Assembly (NCBI GenBank): GCA_027943335.1
Contig: BSBK01002791.1
Coordinates: forward strand, 124,001-188,000
Length of the DNA: 64,000 nt
Source of the DNA: Chamaecyparis obtusa
Taxonomy: Eukaryota > Streptophyta > Pinopsida > Cupressales > Cupressaceae
Direction: 5' to 3'
The notes beneath the pieces were generated by a model that was not told the DNA's origin, made no database searches, and saw only the letters and a list, made by a program, of their open reading frames with translations. A program made the position numbers and the translations under genes. Of this stretch, positions 43,212 through 55,930 are shown in pieces. Position 1 is the first letter of the stretch; the number at the start of each line of letters is the position of its first letter.

Positions 43212-43821
43212 GAGGTATGGCTTGGTTACCCAACATCATATTGGAAGGCACTTAATTTGTTTTTGTGATTGTTCATGCACATAAATTCTGTAGAAAGCGG
43301 TTGGCTGATTATGAATATTTATATTTCTATATTCTTAAAAAATGAACAGACAAATGATATTTATATTTCTGTATCCTTAAAAAATACCCTAATTTACTTC
43401 ATGACACAGAACTGTTGCTCATTTAAGTGCTCAGAAAACCTCTGTTTTGACTGCGAATTGGCTGTTGATACAGCCTTTTATTACATCTCCTCACTCTGGT
43501 TTCGTTCATACACACTTCATAAAAACTGCCCATGAAATCCTATTTGTGTATGCTCACTTTTCAAAAAGGAAAGCAAAGACATTAATTTCATTTAATTCAA
43601 CTTTCTTTTGCCACCGTATGCAAATCCTACAGATTACAATCAAAACACTTTTCATTCCATGCTGTCGTCTTGGTATCCAAAATGGGGGGATGATAGGATG
43701 AAAGGAGCTGCTGAAGTAATCAAATGCTCAGATATATGAAAGATATGAAGCAGACAGAAGATGGTGGGTTCAGGAGAAGTCTAGGAAAGGAAATGAACTC
43801 ATAAAAGAAGCGATCATCTGA
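43212..43821. other. 3' flank of the germin-like gene
   Basis: No gene recognised. The part nearest 43822 is probably the 3' untranslated region of the germin-like gene. A 20-base phrase ATTTATATTTCT recurs near 43317 and 43359. Confidence 0.45.
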
Positions 43822-44483
43822 TCAATTGCCACCAAGACCCTTTCTGATTTTCCCCACCTCTTCCGAACTAATCTGGAACGCCTTGCTCAGAACCTCAGCG
43901 GGAATGCTTGGATTCGCAGCAAATGTGATGAATGGAGTAACAGCAACCCCGCCATTTTGACTGTTGAACACAGCAATCAAAGTCGCATGAGTCCCACCAA
44001 TGTTATGAAGGAAATGAGTCGTCCCCTTGGGAAACACAAACACATCGCCAGCTTTCACAGTGTGAGAGAACAACTTGTTCGAACTATCCACGAAGCCTGC
44101 TAACAATTTTCCTTGCAATATGTAAACAATTTCAGTGGCTCTCGGGTGTGTATGAAGAGGCACCTGCCCGCCCACCTCGAGATCTGCCCGAGCGATTGAT
44201 ACTCCCAGCGTATTGATGCCCGGCAACATCTTTGCATCTGTCAGTCCCTCCGAACCCGAATATGTTGCCTGATGTATTCGCAGGGCTGCCCAGAGCCGAC
44301 GTCATAAAGTGCTTTGTAGATGTCTGTTTTGGACTCAGACAAGGCAACCCATTTATGAAAATCGCAGAGGACTTGGTGTCTGCTACATAGTAATCCTGCA
44401 ATACATCTGGATCTGCACTTGTAATCATTGCAAGTAAAAAGAGAAAACAGAAAGGAGTGAAAAAGAGAAAAACTGAAGGCCAT
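43822..44483 (-). pseudogene. germin-like protein (cupin), two frameshifts
   Basis: Germin-like proteins are secreted, Mn-binding cupins of the plant cell wall, some with superoxide dismutase or oxalate oxidase activity. From ATG at 44483 a hydrophobic signal region shifts frame before LLAMITSADPDVLQDYYVAD; then SSAIFINGLPCLSP and SPANTSGNIFGFGG; a second shift near 44240 leads into MLPGINTLGVSIARADLEVG. The metal boxes are intact: HTHPRATEIVYILQG (two His, Glu) and GDVFVFPKGTTHFLHN (third His). The first Cys of the conserved pair is Tyr (QDYYVAD instead of a QD-x-C form). The last 135 codons are clean to the stop. The shifts could be true decay or assembly errors in T/C and G runs. No intron is evident. 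Confidence 0.85.
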
Positions 44484-44535
44484 CTGAGTTAGACAAAAGG
44501 ATTCTTGTGATTGAACTTTGCCTGTATGTATGTAG

Positions 44536-44545
44536 TATAAATATA
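44536..44545 (-). promoter_or_regulatory. TATA box of the germin-like gene
   Basis: TATATTTATA on the minus strand about 53 bases before the ATG, a normal plant core-promoter spacing with a short leader. Confidence 0.55.
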
Positions 44546-44555
44546 ATCGTTTAAG

Positions 44556-45650
44556 TCAGATGGGTGTTGACAAATCCTTCAGCAACTGGGCTGTGTGATC
44601 AATGGATGTCACATGCCATTCCTGCAATATCACGTTTGTAGATTGTTGTATGAGGCATTGAAATACAATATTGATTTTTGATGGGCAGTATAGTTTTTTG
44701 ATTGTGTTGGTTGAAATGCCTGACATTTCCAAGTGGGTGCTGTTGGCAAAATGGTGGAAGGTCCAAATCGGTTCACAAATTTTGAAAATTTTGTCAATAG
44801 ATCGTTCACGTGTCTCTGCTAATTTTTTTGTTAAAAAAGAATGTGTTGTCTTTTCTGTGAGAACTGCTCTCATTTGAATCTGAACTCAATCTAAGCTCCA
44901 GATTTTGTTTCTGAGTTAATTGTTGATCTCAGAACAGTCTGGCAGTGCTGACATTTTTGTCTAGGAATATTTGCGTCGATGAGTGGTACCCGTCACCATA
45001 AATGGGCCACGTTTTGGAATCGAAGAAGTTAAGCTCTGGATAAAAAGTGCATGTTAAGAGATGCATAAGATACTATAAGATACTATAAGATACATGACAT
45101 CCATCATGTTATATACGGACGGTATTGGTAGACAGCGAACGTCAGTGAGAAACGGCAACAGAGAAAACGGAGCAAGACGGAAAACAAACGACAACAAACA
45201 GTGGTAAAAATAGACGACTGCGGAAACGGATTTTTAAATTTTGAATTTTAAACATCCTTCTGCGTGATGCAATTTTAAAAATATTTGAATAAAACTCCTC
45301 CCCCCTGCTTTTCTATTTCTATTTTCTCTATTTCCATTTCCTGCTATTCTGTTTCTATTTTCTTCATTTCCATTTTCTTCCGCACTGGAATAAGGAATTG
45401 ATGAGGGCGGATGAGAATCCCACTATTGTTCTTCAAAAGCTGATTGAGTCTTTGCACTAGGCAATGGAAAAAGCTGGCTGAAAAGGTGTTGTGTTGTTTT
45501 TGGGGGATCATGAATGAAGCTGTATGAAAAATATTGTCAAGACGTAAATTTTGTTATTTATACTAGAATGATGATTCAATTTTTCTTTTTTTTCTTGTTT
45601 TGTGTAACCTTTTGAAAATTTATCATATAAGCTGTAACACTTCTTGTTTG
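44556..45650. other. upstream DNA of the germin-like gene, no further gene
   Basis: Probable promoter region and flank. A 105-codon frame on the minus strand lacks motifs. Small repeats: AAGATACTAT three times near 45068-45093, and TTTCTATTTTCT words near 45313-45380. Confidence 0.45.
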
Positions 45651-45654
45651 GAAG

Positions 45655-46010
45655 ACTCCTAAAAAAAACATGGACCATTTATTGTTTTTACAGTCTAGAA
45701 CCAAATTTCATGATCACAGAATCAAAGCGTAAGAGAAGTGAAATGTAGAAAGAAAAATATGGAGCATTTATTGCTTTTACAGTCTAGAACTAAATTCTAC
45801 AATCAATCATCAAGAATCAGAAAGGGGAAAAACATAGACCATTTTATTATTTTTACAGTTCAGAATTGTGAGTAGTTCAGAATTGAACTCACATAATCAA
45901 AGAGCAAGAAAAATGAAATGTACAAAAAAAAACATAGACCATTCATTATTTTTACAGTTTGAAATCAAACTCCATAATTGATCATCATCAATGAGAAATA
46001 AAAATAAGAG
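45655..46010. repeat. four degenerate tandem units, 75-95 bp
   Basis: AACATGGACCATTTATTG, AATATGGAGCATTTATTG, AACATAGACCATTTTATT and AACATAGACCATTCATTA, each followed by TTTTTACAGT or TTTTACAGT and a GAA-rich end, begin near 45668, 45758, 45833 and 45931. Confidence 0.8.
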
Positions 46011-46029
46011 AAATGTTGTAGAGAGATGT

Positions 46030-48135
46030 TTTACTGTGCTAGAAGAAAACCATTTTATGAAGCCAAAGAAAATGTGTTGCCATTCCTAAGCTCAAAAAAG
46101 CTCTGTGCAATATAGGCAAGAAGATTTGAATTATTTACATGCATCATCGCTATTAGTAACAAATGAACAGTTTAATAAATTTTTATTAAGTTTTCCATTA
46201 ATTTTTGTATATTTTGTTGTTGAAGAAGTCGTCAGAAATTTGGTACATCCTACAATTTCAAATGACAGAGATTATCTTGCATTGATTTTAATTCCATGTC
46301 ACATTTTATATTTACTGTAAATTATGCCACAGATTATGTCAAGTCGCAATTATGCTGGAAAATTATAATATAAATTTGGTTGATTAAGAGTTTTCCGGAA
46401 AATAGAAATGCAGAAACAATTTATGTTCTAGTTTAAATTAAAAAGTTTCCCAAAAATAGAAATTTGTTTGGAGGTGATGACGTTTTGTTTTTATTTTAGA
46501 AATCAAACTTACACTTCTATTATTTTATTTGTTAATCTTGTTTTTCAAATGAAGAAAGAGTAGACAACAATTTATGAATTTTATTGAAAACGATGAGTGC
46601 ATTATTTGTTCTGGGTTCCGATGGCATGCCTTATGGGAGATGAAGCAGGTAAGACATTGGGCTATGAGGAGGAAAAACAGTTGTTTTAAAAATTCTACTC
46701 TAAAAATAGGAGTCTTCATACTTTTATTGCAATGTTTAACTAAGTGCCCAAACTTGCAGGTCATCTTCATTTTTCTACTTGTATATTTGGAAGAAAGCTG
46801 GTAAGAAAATGTTTCTCTAATGTGATTGCAATATTTCTTTTATGCTTTGCTCTTCCTACACAAGAAAATTTCAATCTTTAGCATTTGTTTTCAAAATTCT
46901 GCAACAAATTCTGGTAAAAAAAAAAATATATATTTAGCCTTGGCTTATGATTAATTTTTAATACTTCCCATCTAACTTTCATTGAATTAATAAAGCTTTT
47001 TATTTATTTATTGTAGGTCTCAACAAAAGTGAAGGTCAACAAAAAGCTGGTATTTTCTTCTTAGCTTTTAAGGAATACTCAGAATTTTGAGAAAGCCAAT
47101 CAGCAAAACATGAGGTCTTGTAAACAAATTACTAAGATGAATCTATTATAGTTTATTTATCAAATTTATCAAATTTATCACACTTTAATCAAGTTTTAAA
47201 TGATTAAGGTTAATTTTAATTAATATTTAATTTGACTAGTGTTGTTTTTTTATGAAGTATACAAGTGGCTATTTGATTGTTAAAATTTGTGGAGTTAAAA
47301 TAAAGTAAATATAAAAGAAATTAAAAATGAAGTTTATTTTTATTCATTATATACCAATAATTTTAATTACATCTTTTTAGCTATATTGTGTAAATTTAGC
47401 CATTTATTCTGGTTTTTCTCACAATAGCAAAATTTAAAATAAATAATTTAAGACATAGAGATAAATTTTGAATGTTATTATTTTTTTAATAATTGAAATA
47501 GTTTTTAAATAATATTATATTTGTAGTTATGTATATTGTAATTATATTTTTGTGTTATTTCAATTTTAATTATGTATATTGTTATTTGAATGTTTGTTAA
47601 TGAGTATTTTAATTGATATTTTAGCTATATTAAGTTAGATATTTTTTATTATTTAGATTTAAAGAGAAGACAATAGGTGTATAACATAACCTAAATGTGT
47701 AATATAATTATTAATAAAAATAATTATATAAATATAACTATTATAAAATACTAATATTGCTATAATCAATCTACATCGTATTTATTATTATATAATTAAA
47801 TATTTAATATATAAAAAATAAATTATCATTATTAAATTTTCTATTTTCAAATATATATTAAAGGAGAACGTTTTACTTATCTATATGTACCAACAAACTA
47901 TTTCATAATTCAATATAATATATGTCGATATAATTATGATTTTTAATACTAAATATTTTTTTATAATTTCTAACTTTGATTGATCAAATAACTTGGGTGG
48001 TCTTGTTTTGCTTTGGTGACTATACTATTCAAAAATACTTATGTGATATTCAATAATCTGTACTTCATCTTATTTTTTATATTTTTGAATTTCACAAAAT
48101 TCTAATTGTTTTGATTAAATGTATATATTATTAAC
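46030..48135. other. very AT-rich DNA, no gene
   Basis: No recognisable coding motif; long A/T stretches especially after 47150. No element ends seen except the target duplication at 48136. Confidence 0.5.
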
Positions 48136-48150
48136 AATAGTAAATGTATA
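48136..48150. repeat. 15 bp target duplication, left copy
   Basis: AATAGTAAATGTATA, repeated exactly at 49872-49886. Length and A/T content are typical of LINE-type insertion. Confidence 0.9.
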
Positions 48151-49871
48151 AAAAATAGTTCAAGAATTGTTTGAAATGGTTTCTCCCGCTCACGGTCCAG
48201 ATGCGACTTCTGTTCTTGTCGCATCCTTGAGGGCTCAAGCGACGACTCTTGTTGCAGCTACATTGGAACTTGATGCTCCTTCCACCTCCCCTATGCTCGG
48301 TTTGGCATCTGCTGCAGTGGTTTTGGAGCCCGTTAGGGCTTCTGCGGTAGTCAAACTATGGAGGTCTACAGACGCTCGGAAGGCTGCAGATGTTTCTGTT
48401 CCCCTTGTGGTGCCTTCAATGGAGGGTCGGCCCTCGGTGGTCCCCTTGCCCAAGGCTCAAAATCGCTCTGCTATGGATGGCATCCCTTACAGTGCTTTCC
48501 CAGTATGCAACCATATCGCCATGAAGTTGGATGAGGACACCCTATCTGAGATTGATGCAGCAACTTCTATTTTTTCTGAGCATGGGTTGATCTGCAGATT
48601 CAAGGTGTTCTGGCCCTCTCTGCTTGATCTTCATTCCTAGATTTCCAGATATTGGGAACCCCTAATCTCTGGCACAATCCATATTTTTCCAATGGCTAAA
48701 GGCTTTTTTGTGGATAAATTTGACAATGCTGAGGATAGAAAATCTATTTTGTGTGAAAATTTCTTTAGCTAGGAGGATCATTTTATGCTTTTGTTGAAAC
48801 CTTGGCATCCTGATTTCTCTCCGTCTTCTGAATCGTTTGCTATGCAACCTATCTGGGTTAGGCTTCCTCATCTTCCGCTCCATCTTTGGATTGATTCCAT
48901 TCTAGAGACTGTGGGGGATGCTATTAGGGATATGTTAATGGTGGATGAGAAATCTTCAGATTTATTACACTCTACTTATGCTTGTATCCTGGTGGATATT
49001 GATACCTCGAAGGGCCTTCCATCAGAGATCAAACTTTATTCTCCTCAGGGAAGAAGATGGATTCAATAATTGGACTATGAAGGCCTCCCCTTCAGATGTA
49101 GAAGATGCTTTAAGATTGGTCATGTTGCTTCTCAATGTGATCTTTAGATATTTAAGAAGACTGCTTCGTGGTGGAAGGGTGCCTCCTCATAACACTATAC
49201 GATGGAGAAGGTGTCTTCCCATCAGAGCTTCTTGCAAGTGGTTGAGCAGGATGTCCCTGATTCTGCTAGTCCTTTGGTTGATTTTGTTCCTTCTCCTACC
49301 TTGCTGGCTGGAAATGCCCGCCCATCTTTGGTCCTCTTCTTGATTCTTCGATGGATGGTGTTGGGGCCCCCGATGGCTGCTCGGTGGATGTTGTTTCTGC
49401 TATCCTTGCTGGGGCTTTGACTGGTGCTGGTCCTGTTGTTGTTTTTCCCTCAGCTGGGAGTTATGATGGTTCTTTACTAGGTGATTCATAGGCTGTTGCA
49501 ATACCTATGTTGGGTGCTGGTTCTTCTATCTTGGATTCGTAGTACTGGCAGGATGAGGCGGCTAGAGTTGAAGAGGGGTGAATTACTGTTAAATGGAAAC
49601 ATTCTAAGAGATCTCCTCCCTCTTTTGACATGACCCTTCAGTCTCACAAGAAGGGATCAAAAGTTTAGTACCATTCCTTTGTTATGCTATTTTTCATTCC
49701 TCTATCTTGTGTAGTAGAATGGGGTGTTCTTAGTTTGGGGTTTGGGGTGTCTGGGCCTTTGTTTTAGCTAGACTGTTGTACCTTTCGAACCTTTATAATT
49801 TTATCTTAAGTTCCATTTATGTAAAGGGTTTCGGGGTCCCTTCAAAACCTATTGTCACCTTAATAAAAAAT
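48151..49871 (+). mobile_element. ORF1-only LINE-derived retroposon
   Basis: 1721 bases between perfect 15 bp duplications, ending in CTTAATAAAAAA, contain one LINE ORF1 and a 3' untranslated part but no endonuclease or reverse transcriptase. The insertion is complete at both ends, so the missing ORF2 was absent from the inserted copy rather than lost later. It was presumably moved in trans by LINE machinery. Confidence 0.82.
48176..49200 (+). pseudogene. LINE ORF1 protein (DUF4283 and zinc knuckle)
   Basis: From ATG at 48176 an Ala/Ser/Val-rich leader is followed by CRFKVFWPSLLDLHS, a TAG at 48638-48640, ISRYWEPLISGTIHIFPMAK, CENFFS, a TAG at 48770-48772, LKPWHPDF, WVRLPHLPLHLW and ILVDIDTSKGLP. 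A frame change near 49065 then gives LDYEGLPFRCRRCFKIGHVA, the CCHC knuckle typical of plant LINE ORF1. Both TAGs stand where the family has Trp. The protein binds element RNA. Confidence 0.88.
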
Positions 49872-49886
49872 AATAGTAAATGTATA

Positions 49887-50532
49887 TAAATATTTATTAA
49901 CAATAATAAATATTTAATACTTTAAAATTTGATATCTCTCTTGTGTGATTTATATAAATTTTCCTAAATATAGGTATTCTAGTTCATTGTTAAAGATTTT
50001 ATATTGAAAGGGAATTGTAAAAAATTGGAAGTTTATTTGTAGAGGACTAAGACATGCCTCTTTTGGTTGGAGGAAAATTATGCTTCTATCTAGATTACTT
50101 CAACACAAGCTTTATCTACCTACTTTTATTGACAAACCATAATTATATATTACAAGGTTCTTTATTAGATTTTTGACATTTTCTAACATTTATTTAAAAC
50201 ATGTTTTCCAATGTTATCTATGTTATCTTTTAAAGATACTATTCTTGGACACTTTTATTTTTTATTCTTTGCAAATTATTTCAATTCTTTTTTTATATTT
50301 TAAAAATAAATAAGAATTTTTTGCAAAATTTTATATGATTGGACATGTGTATATTTGTTTAAAATCATGACATTAAAAATAGTTATTTAAATAAATATAT
50401 ATCAATTTTTTTTAATAAATATTTTTAATCAATTATTAAGGACTTTGAATCTCATCTCTAAGAGCATTCAATAGTAAATAAAATACATATTTGAAAGGGT
50501 AAAATTATAATACATTTCTGTAAAAAGATCTA
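49887..50532. other. AT-rich DNA, no gene
   Basis: No coding motif. The stretch at about 50285-50370 shares phrases with 57925-58020 beyond the Copia element (TTTTAAAAATAAATAAGA, TTTGTTTAAAAT). Confidence 0.5.
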
Positions 50533-50537
50533 TGTAC

Positions 50538-51781
50538 TAATGGATATTGCTAATGCATGGGTGGTGATTGAGACATTTAATATGTTTAATCACTACGTTA
50601 TTGAATAAGCACTCATATTGTTGTCATTTATGTTTTGTCACTAATGTCAACATATGCTTCTATGGAGGAACTAGATTGGTAATCATAGTGTACGGCCATT
50701 GTACGAATGTTCAAGTGCTGCGAAGTTATATGAGAGTTCAGATGAATGTTGTGATCTCATGTCTAAGATCGCATCATTAGATGTTTCATATTAAGAAAGT
50801 TACAACTATTTTGGTGAAGACTGGTCATTGGATTGTGACAATGAGAAATGACAGAGTTAGTCTCTGGGTTTTTGGTATATCTTTTAGAAGATTCGGATTC
50901 AAGGTATGTGAGCATGAAGGATGATAGAATGAATACTAAAGGATGTTCATTGGTCAGCGCAAGGTACAAAATGATTGGTGATGTCATCTGTGGCATGTGA
51001 TCTGATGATGGTTTATTCTAAAGCCGACTTAAGGAAAGAAGCATGTATTTTGTTTGGCAAGCTTAAATTAAGGATGTCAGTCCTTAATTATTGTAATGTA
51101 ATCATTGTAGACTTGTTCTAGATATTGTGTGTATCTTAGTAAGGGTTTATGTAATTATTTGTAATTAGAAAAACCTCATGGGCCGACCTGATCTTGGTAA
51201 ATTGTAATAAGGTATAAATGAAAGGTCTTTTCTTTGGAAAAGACATGGATGGAATATATGTGAGATAAGGAGGTTAAGAAAGCTGTGAGCTTGTGTCTGA
51301 TGTATATAGAGTAGAGGTTTATTGGTGGACTTCATTGGAACTGATCAAGCAAAGACAGTTGCTAGCAAATAGTTCAAAAGATTGTGTATTTCTTTATATA
51401 CACCTGTTGCGAACTAGTGAGTTCTGAAGGTGGATTTAACCTTCTTTGGGAAATGAGCCCTCTCTTTGTTCTTGAATCCTAAAAGGGTTTGTCCTCTAAC
51501 AAGGACGGTGTACTGTAATGTTTCAATAAGCTCCTAACAGGGCTATATCTTCTAACAAGGATTACTATACTCTCAGTACATCATTTGTGGGCACTAATTC
51601 CCACCGGGTTTTTTTACCTTTAACAGGGTTTCCCTGAAACCAAAATATTGTGCTATTGTGTTGGTATTCATTGTGTTCATTGATATGATATTGTGGAACT
51701 TAAAGTTTAAACCTTAATATTATGTTATACAATTGATTCATCCCCCCCTCTCAGTTGTATTGTGGACTGTTAATCCTAACA
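50538..51781 (+). repeat. 5' LTR of the full-length Copia element
   Basis: Ends CCTAACA; a TATA box (GGTATAAATG) lies at 51211-51220. Purine/pyrimidine-rich TCCCCCCCTCTCAGTTG stands near the 3' end, as in many plant Copia LTRs. Confidence 0.92.
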
Positions 51782-51783
51782 AT

Positions 51784-51797
51784 TGGTATTAGAGCTT
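51784..51797 (+). promoter_or_regulatory. primer-binding site of the full-length Copia element
   Basis: TGGTATTAGAGCTT, initiator-Met tRNA type with substitutions, two bases after the LTR. Confidence 0.88.
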
Positions 51798-51842
51798 GTG
51801 GTCCTTAGAGAGAAAGCTTAACAACTTGAGGAGATCTTGGAG

Positions 51843-52871
51843 ATGGCATTCTATAGGAAGGATAGTCCTAAATTTGATCCTAAAAACTTTGACAGTTAAA
51901 AAAACAAGATGCGAACACATTTTCAATGCTTGGGCATATACTACTGGATGATTGTAAAGAAGAAGGAATCTCTAAAGGCTGAAAATGACTTGGATTCAGC
52001 CATTGATGATGAAAATAAGTTGTTCTCATGCAATATGGTTGCAAGAGAAGCATTTATCAGCGCACTATCTGAGGGTGAATTTACTGAAATCAAAGCTCTA
52101 GATTTGGCACATGAAATTTGGAATAGACTAGAGGCACTTTATGAAGGAGACAAGTATACCAAACAAGCGAAGTTACAAATTTGGAAGAAAAAGATGGAGA
52201 AGCTGCAAATGAATGAAGATTGAAGCATTAGGGCCTATGTTCAAAGGGTTACAAAAGCTGTAGTTGAAATCAGGAATTGTGGAGGCACTTATGATGAAGA
52301 TGAAGTTATTGCAAAGATTCTCAAATCTCTAACCCATGCTTACAAGTTCAAGGCTATGTCTATTCAAGAAACTATTTCCCTAACACGAAACTTTAGCAGA
52401 GAAATGTTGATTGCAAAGCTAACTACTTTTGAAGCTGTAGAACTAGGAGAAGCTGTATCTAAAGTGGAATCTGCATTCAAGGCATCTGCACACAAGAAAT
52501 TGTCTACACTTCCTAGCACAAGCAAAGAAGACCTAAAATAAGAGCTTGGTGAGTATGCTAAGGAATGAGAAAAGATAATGGCAAAAGAAAGAAAGATGGA
52601 AGAGCTTGTTGCACTGATTACTAGAAGAGAAAAAAGAGGTAAGGGAAAATTTGAAGGCAAGTTACCTTTGAAATGTTTTTCATGCAATAAAATAGGTCAT
52701 TTTGCATCTAGATGTCCAAAAAGAGTTTCTAAGTACAAACTTGATTATGCAAAGATTAGAAGGGACAAAGAATGTTATTATGCTAGTGAAGGAATCTTTG
52801 ATGATGAAGATGATTTATATTGTGAAGAGATTGGATTTGTTGCTATTAAAGATGAACCAATACATGAATAA
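51843..52871 (+). pseudogene. Copia gag region
   Basis: From ATG at 51843 the frame carries KFDPKNFDS (then TAA), MRTHFQCLGIYYW, VAREAFISALSEGEF, LDLAHEIWNRLEALYEGD and YTKQAKLQIWKKKMEKLQ, then LIAKLTTFEAVELGEA and the knuckle CFSCNKIGHFASRC near 52673-52714. Stops at 51897, 52221, about 52539 and 52566, and 52869 break it. gag provides particle structure and RNA binding. Confidence 0.92.
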
Positions 52872-54420
52872 AAAGCCTTAGTATCTCATGTTGACAAGAA
52901 AACTGAATGGATAATTAACAGTGGATGTTCTCATCACATGACTGGTGATAAGAACAAGTTTGTTGAATTAGTGAATCATGATGGAGGTGTTGTAAGGTTT
53001 GGGGACAATCTCCCAAATTCCATCATAGGAGTAGAATCCATCACTCTGGATGGAAAGACTAATACAGACAATGTACTACTTGTTGAAGGACTGAAACATA
53101 ATTTGTTAAGTGTCAGACAGTTAATGGATAAAAATTTTCAGTTAAGTTTTGTTAATGGTAAATGTTTTATCATAAGCAAAGAAGGAAAACTGATTGCTAC
53201 CGGTTCAAAATCTAGAGGTAATGTATTTGAACTAAACACCTCCGGAGCCTCTTGTTTTGTTGCGAAGGTAGATGACAGTTGGTTATGGCATAGGAGATTT
53301 TGTCATGTTAATTTTGATAACATTGTGAAGGCAAGTATGGCTAATGCAGTAAGAGATCTACCGAAGATTGTGAAACCATCTAACATTGTATGTAGAGAAT
53401 GTGTTATGGGAAAGAAAACTAGAAGCAGTCATAAAAGAAAATCATTTACATCAAAAGGAAAGTTGGATCTAGTACATACAGATCTATGTGGACCTACAAG
53501 AACAAATTCATACTATGGTGAAAGGTATTTTATACTCTTTGTTGATGAATTTTCTAGAATGATGTGGGTTACCTATCTAAGAGAAAAATCAGAAGCATTT
53601 GATAAATTCAAGTTGTTTAAACCAAAAGTAGAGAATGAATCAGGATTGAAAATAAAGTGTTTAAGATGAGACAGAGGTGGAGAGTTTACATTAGATTTAT
53701 TCAATTCATACTGCGAAGAGCATGGGATAAAAAGACAAACATCTGCTCCTAGGACTCCACAACAGAATGGGATAGCAGAGCGAAGAAACATGACTATACT
53801 TGATGCTGCTAGGACAATGTTGATTGAAGGAAATGCACCTCATGTACATTGGAGAGAGGTTTCTGGAATAGTAGTATACACATTGAACATAATTCAAATT
53901 AGAGAAGGTACAGGTAAGACTCCCTATGAACTATGGTTTGATCATACTCCCATTGTAAAATATTTCAAAATTTTTGGTAGTAAATGTTATATCAAAAGAG
54001 ATGATGAGATAGGGAAATTTGATGCTAGAAGTGATGAAGGAATATTTCTTGGTTACTCTGTTAAGAGCAAGGCTTACAAATGTTTCAATCTGAGATTGAG
54101 GAAGATGGTTGAAAGTAACAATGTAAGAATAGATGAGAAATTTTAGACACAAGAAAGAATGTATGACATCAGTCAGAATTCAGAGATAAAAGAAACTACT
54201 ACTGCTACAGAAGAAGAATAACTTGTTGAGGAAGAAAGTGAAAAAGAAGCTTGTGATGCTAGCACAAGAAAGGCCACTGAAACTCCTAAAACACCAAGGT
54301 ATGTAAAAAGTAACCATCCTAAAAATTAGATTATTGGCAATACCAATCAGGGAGTGCTAACTAGATCAAAGGTTAGAGAATAAATTTGTTTGATTTCTCA
54401 AGTTGAGCCAAAAACTTTAG
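52872..54420 (+). pseudogene. Copia protease and integrase
   Basis: Same frame as gag. Protease motif WIINSGCSHHMTGD: the catalytic Asp of the usual DSG is Asn (codon 52917-52919). Then KHNLLSVRQLMDKNFQL, the integrase zinc site WLWHRRFCHVNF...CRECVMGKK, and the DDE core VHTDLCGPTRT, stop plus DRGGEFTLD, TPQQNGIAERRN. The TGA at 53667 stands directly before the second catalytic Asp. The C-terminal part (FGSKCYIKRDDEIGKFDARS, GIFLGYS) is followed by a stop-rich acidic spacer to about 54420. Confidence 0.93.
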
Positions 54421-55930
54421 ATGAAGCATTCAAAGATGAATCTTGGATAAATGCTATGAAAGAAGAACTGGATCAGATCAAGAAAATAATACTTGGGAAC
54501 TGGTTCCTAGACCGAAAAATAAAAATGTTATAGGAACAAAATGGGTCTTTAGAAATAAGATGGATGAAGAAGGAAATGTTGTAAGAAACAAAGCAAGACT
54601 AGTGTGTAAGGTATACTCACAGCAATAAGGCATAGACTTTGAAGAAACATTTGCTCCTATTGCTAGAATAGAGGCAGTAATATTGTTCCTATCTGATGAT
54701 GCACATAAAAACTTCAAAGTGTATCAAATGGATGTTAAATCTGCATTTCTGAATGGAGATCTTGAAGAAGACGTATACATAGAACAACCAAATGGATTTC
54801 CTCTATGTGAAGAAAAAGACATGGTGTGCAAATTAAAGAAAGCTTTGTATGGGTTGAAGCAAGCTCCTAGGGCTTGGTATGCAAGGTTAGACAAGTATCT
54901 ACTTGGGCTTGGATTCAGAAAAGGTAATGCGGACAATATTTTTTTTTTAAGAACCACTGAAGATGGAATCCTAATAGTAGAAGTATTTGTGGATGACATT
55001 ATCTTTGGAGGTAATGATGATCTATGTAAGAAATTTGCTAAAGAAATGGAAAGTGAATTTGAGATGTCCATAATAGGTGAAATGAAATTCTTTCTTGGAT
55101 TGCAAATAACTCAAAATGAGAGTGGAATTTTCATTTCTCAGACCAAGTATCTCAAAGAATTGCTCAAGAAATTTGGAATGGAAGATTGTAAACTAGTAGG
55201 AACACCTATGGTGACTGGCAACAAGATAACAATTGATGATGAATCAAAGTGTGTTTTTCAGACTTTGTATAGATCAATGGTTGGAGGACTACAATATCTG
55301 ACTCATATCAGACCAGATATTGCTAATGCTATTGGAATTGTGGCTAGATATCAAATAGAACCCAAAGAAACACATCTAGTTGCTGTGAAAAGGATACTGA
55401 GGTATCTAAGAGGAACCATAGATTATGGCCTATGGTATGAAAAAAATGATGACTTTGAACTTCATGCCTATGATGCTGATTGGGCATGGAATATTGATGA
55501 CAGAAAAAGTACTAGTGGTGGTGCATTTTTCCTTTGGAAAAAGTTGGCTTCTTGGCTAAGTCAGAAACAAGATTGTATAGCACAATCTACTACTGAATCA
55601 GAGTATGTTTCTACTGCTACAAACTGCACTCAGATTGTTTGGATGAAACAAATGCTAACATACATTGGAATAACTTTTGTTAAGCCCATGGTTATTCATT
55701 GTGACAACACCAGTACATGGAATATATCAAAGAATCCAGTGATGTACTCCAAAACTAAACATATTTCTATCAAGTATCACTTCTTGAGAGACAAGGTGGC
55801 AGAAAAAGAAATCAAGCTAGAATATATCAATACAAAAGAGTAGATTGGAGACATTTTTACAAAACCACTTCCAAAAGATACCTTTGAATATCTTAGAGGT
55901 ATGCTAGGGGTTCAGGCCCCTTCTAGTTAG
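54421..55930 (+). pseudogene. Copia reverse transcriptase and RNase H
   Basis: After a one-base frameshift near 54480 the frame reads [48 protein letters not shown] (Asp), [27 protein letters not shown] (catalytic Asp pair) and KFFLGLQI. RNase H follows with [37 protein letters not shown] and [12 protein letters not shown]. It ends with IGDIFTKPLPKDTFEYLRGM and a TAG at 55928-55930, after an earlier TAG at 55841. 386 codons of this segment are continuously open, the longest frame in the window. Confidence 0.95.

Noticed and set aside
44556..44873. 105-codon minus-strand frame upstream of the germin-like gene
   Set aside because: No motif, no compositional sign of coding, and it lies in the probable promoter.
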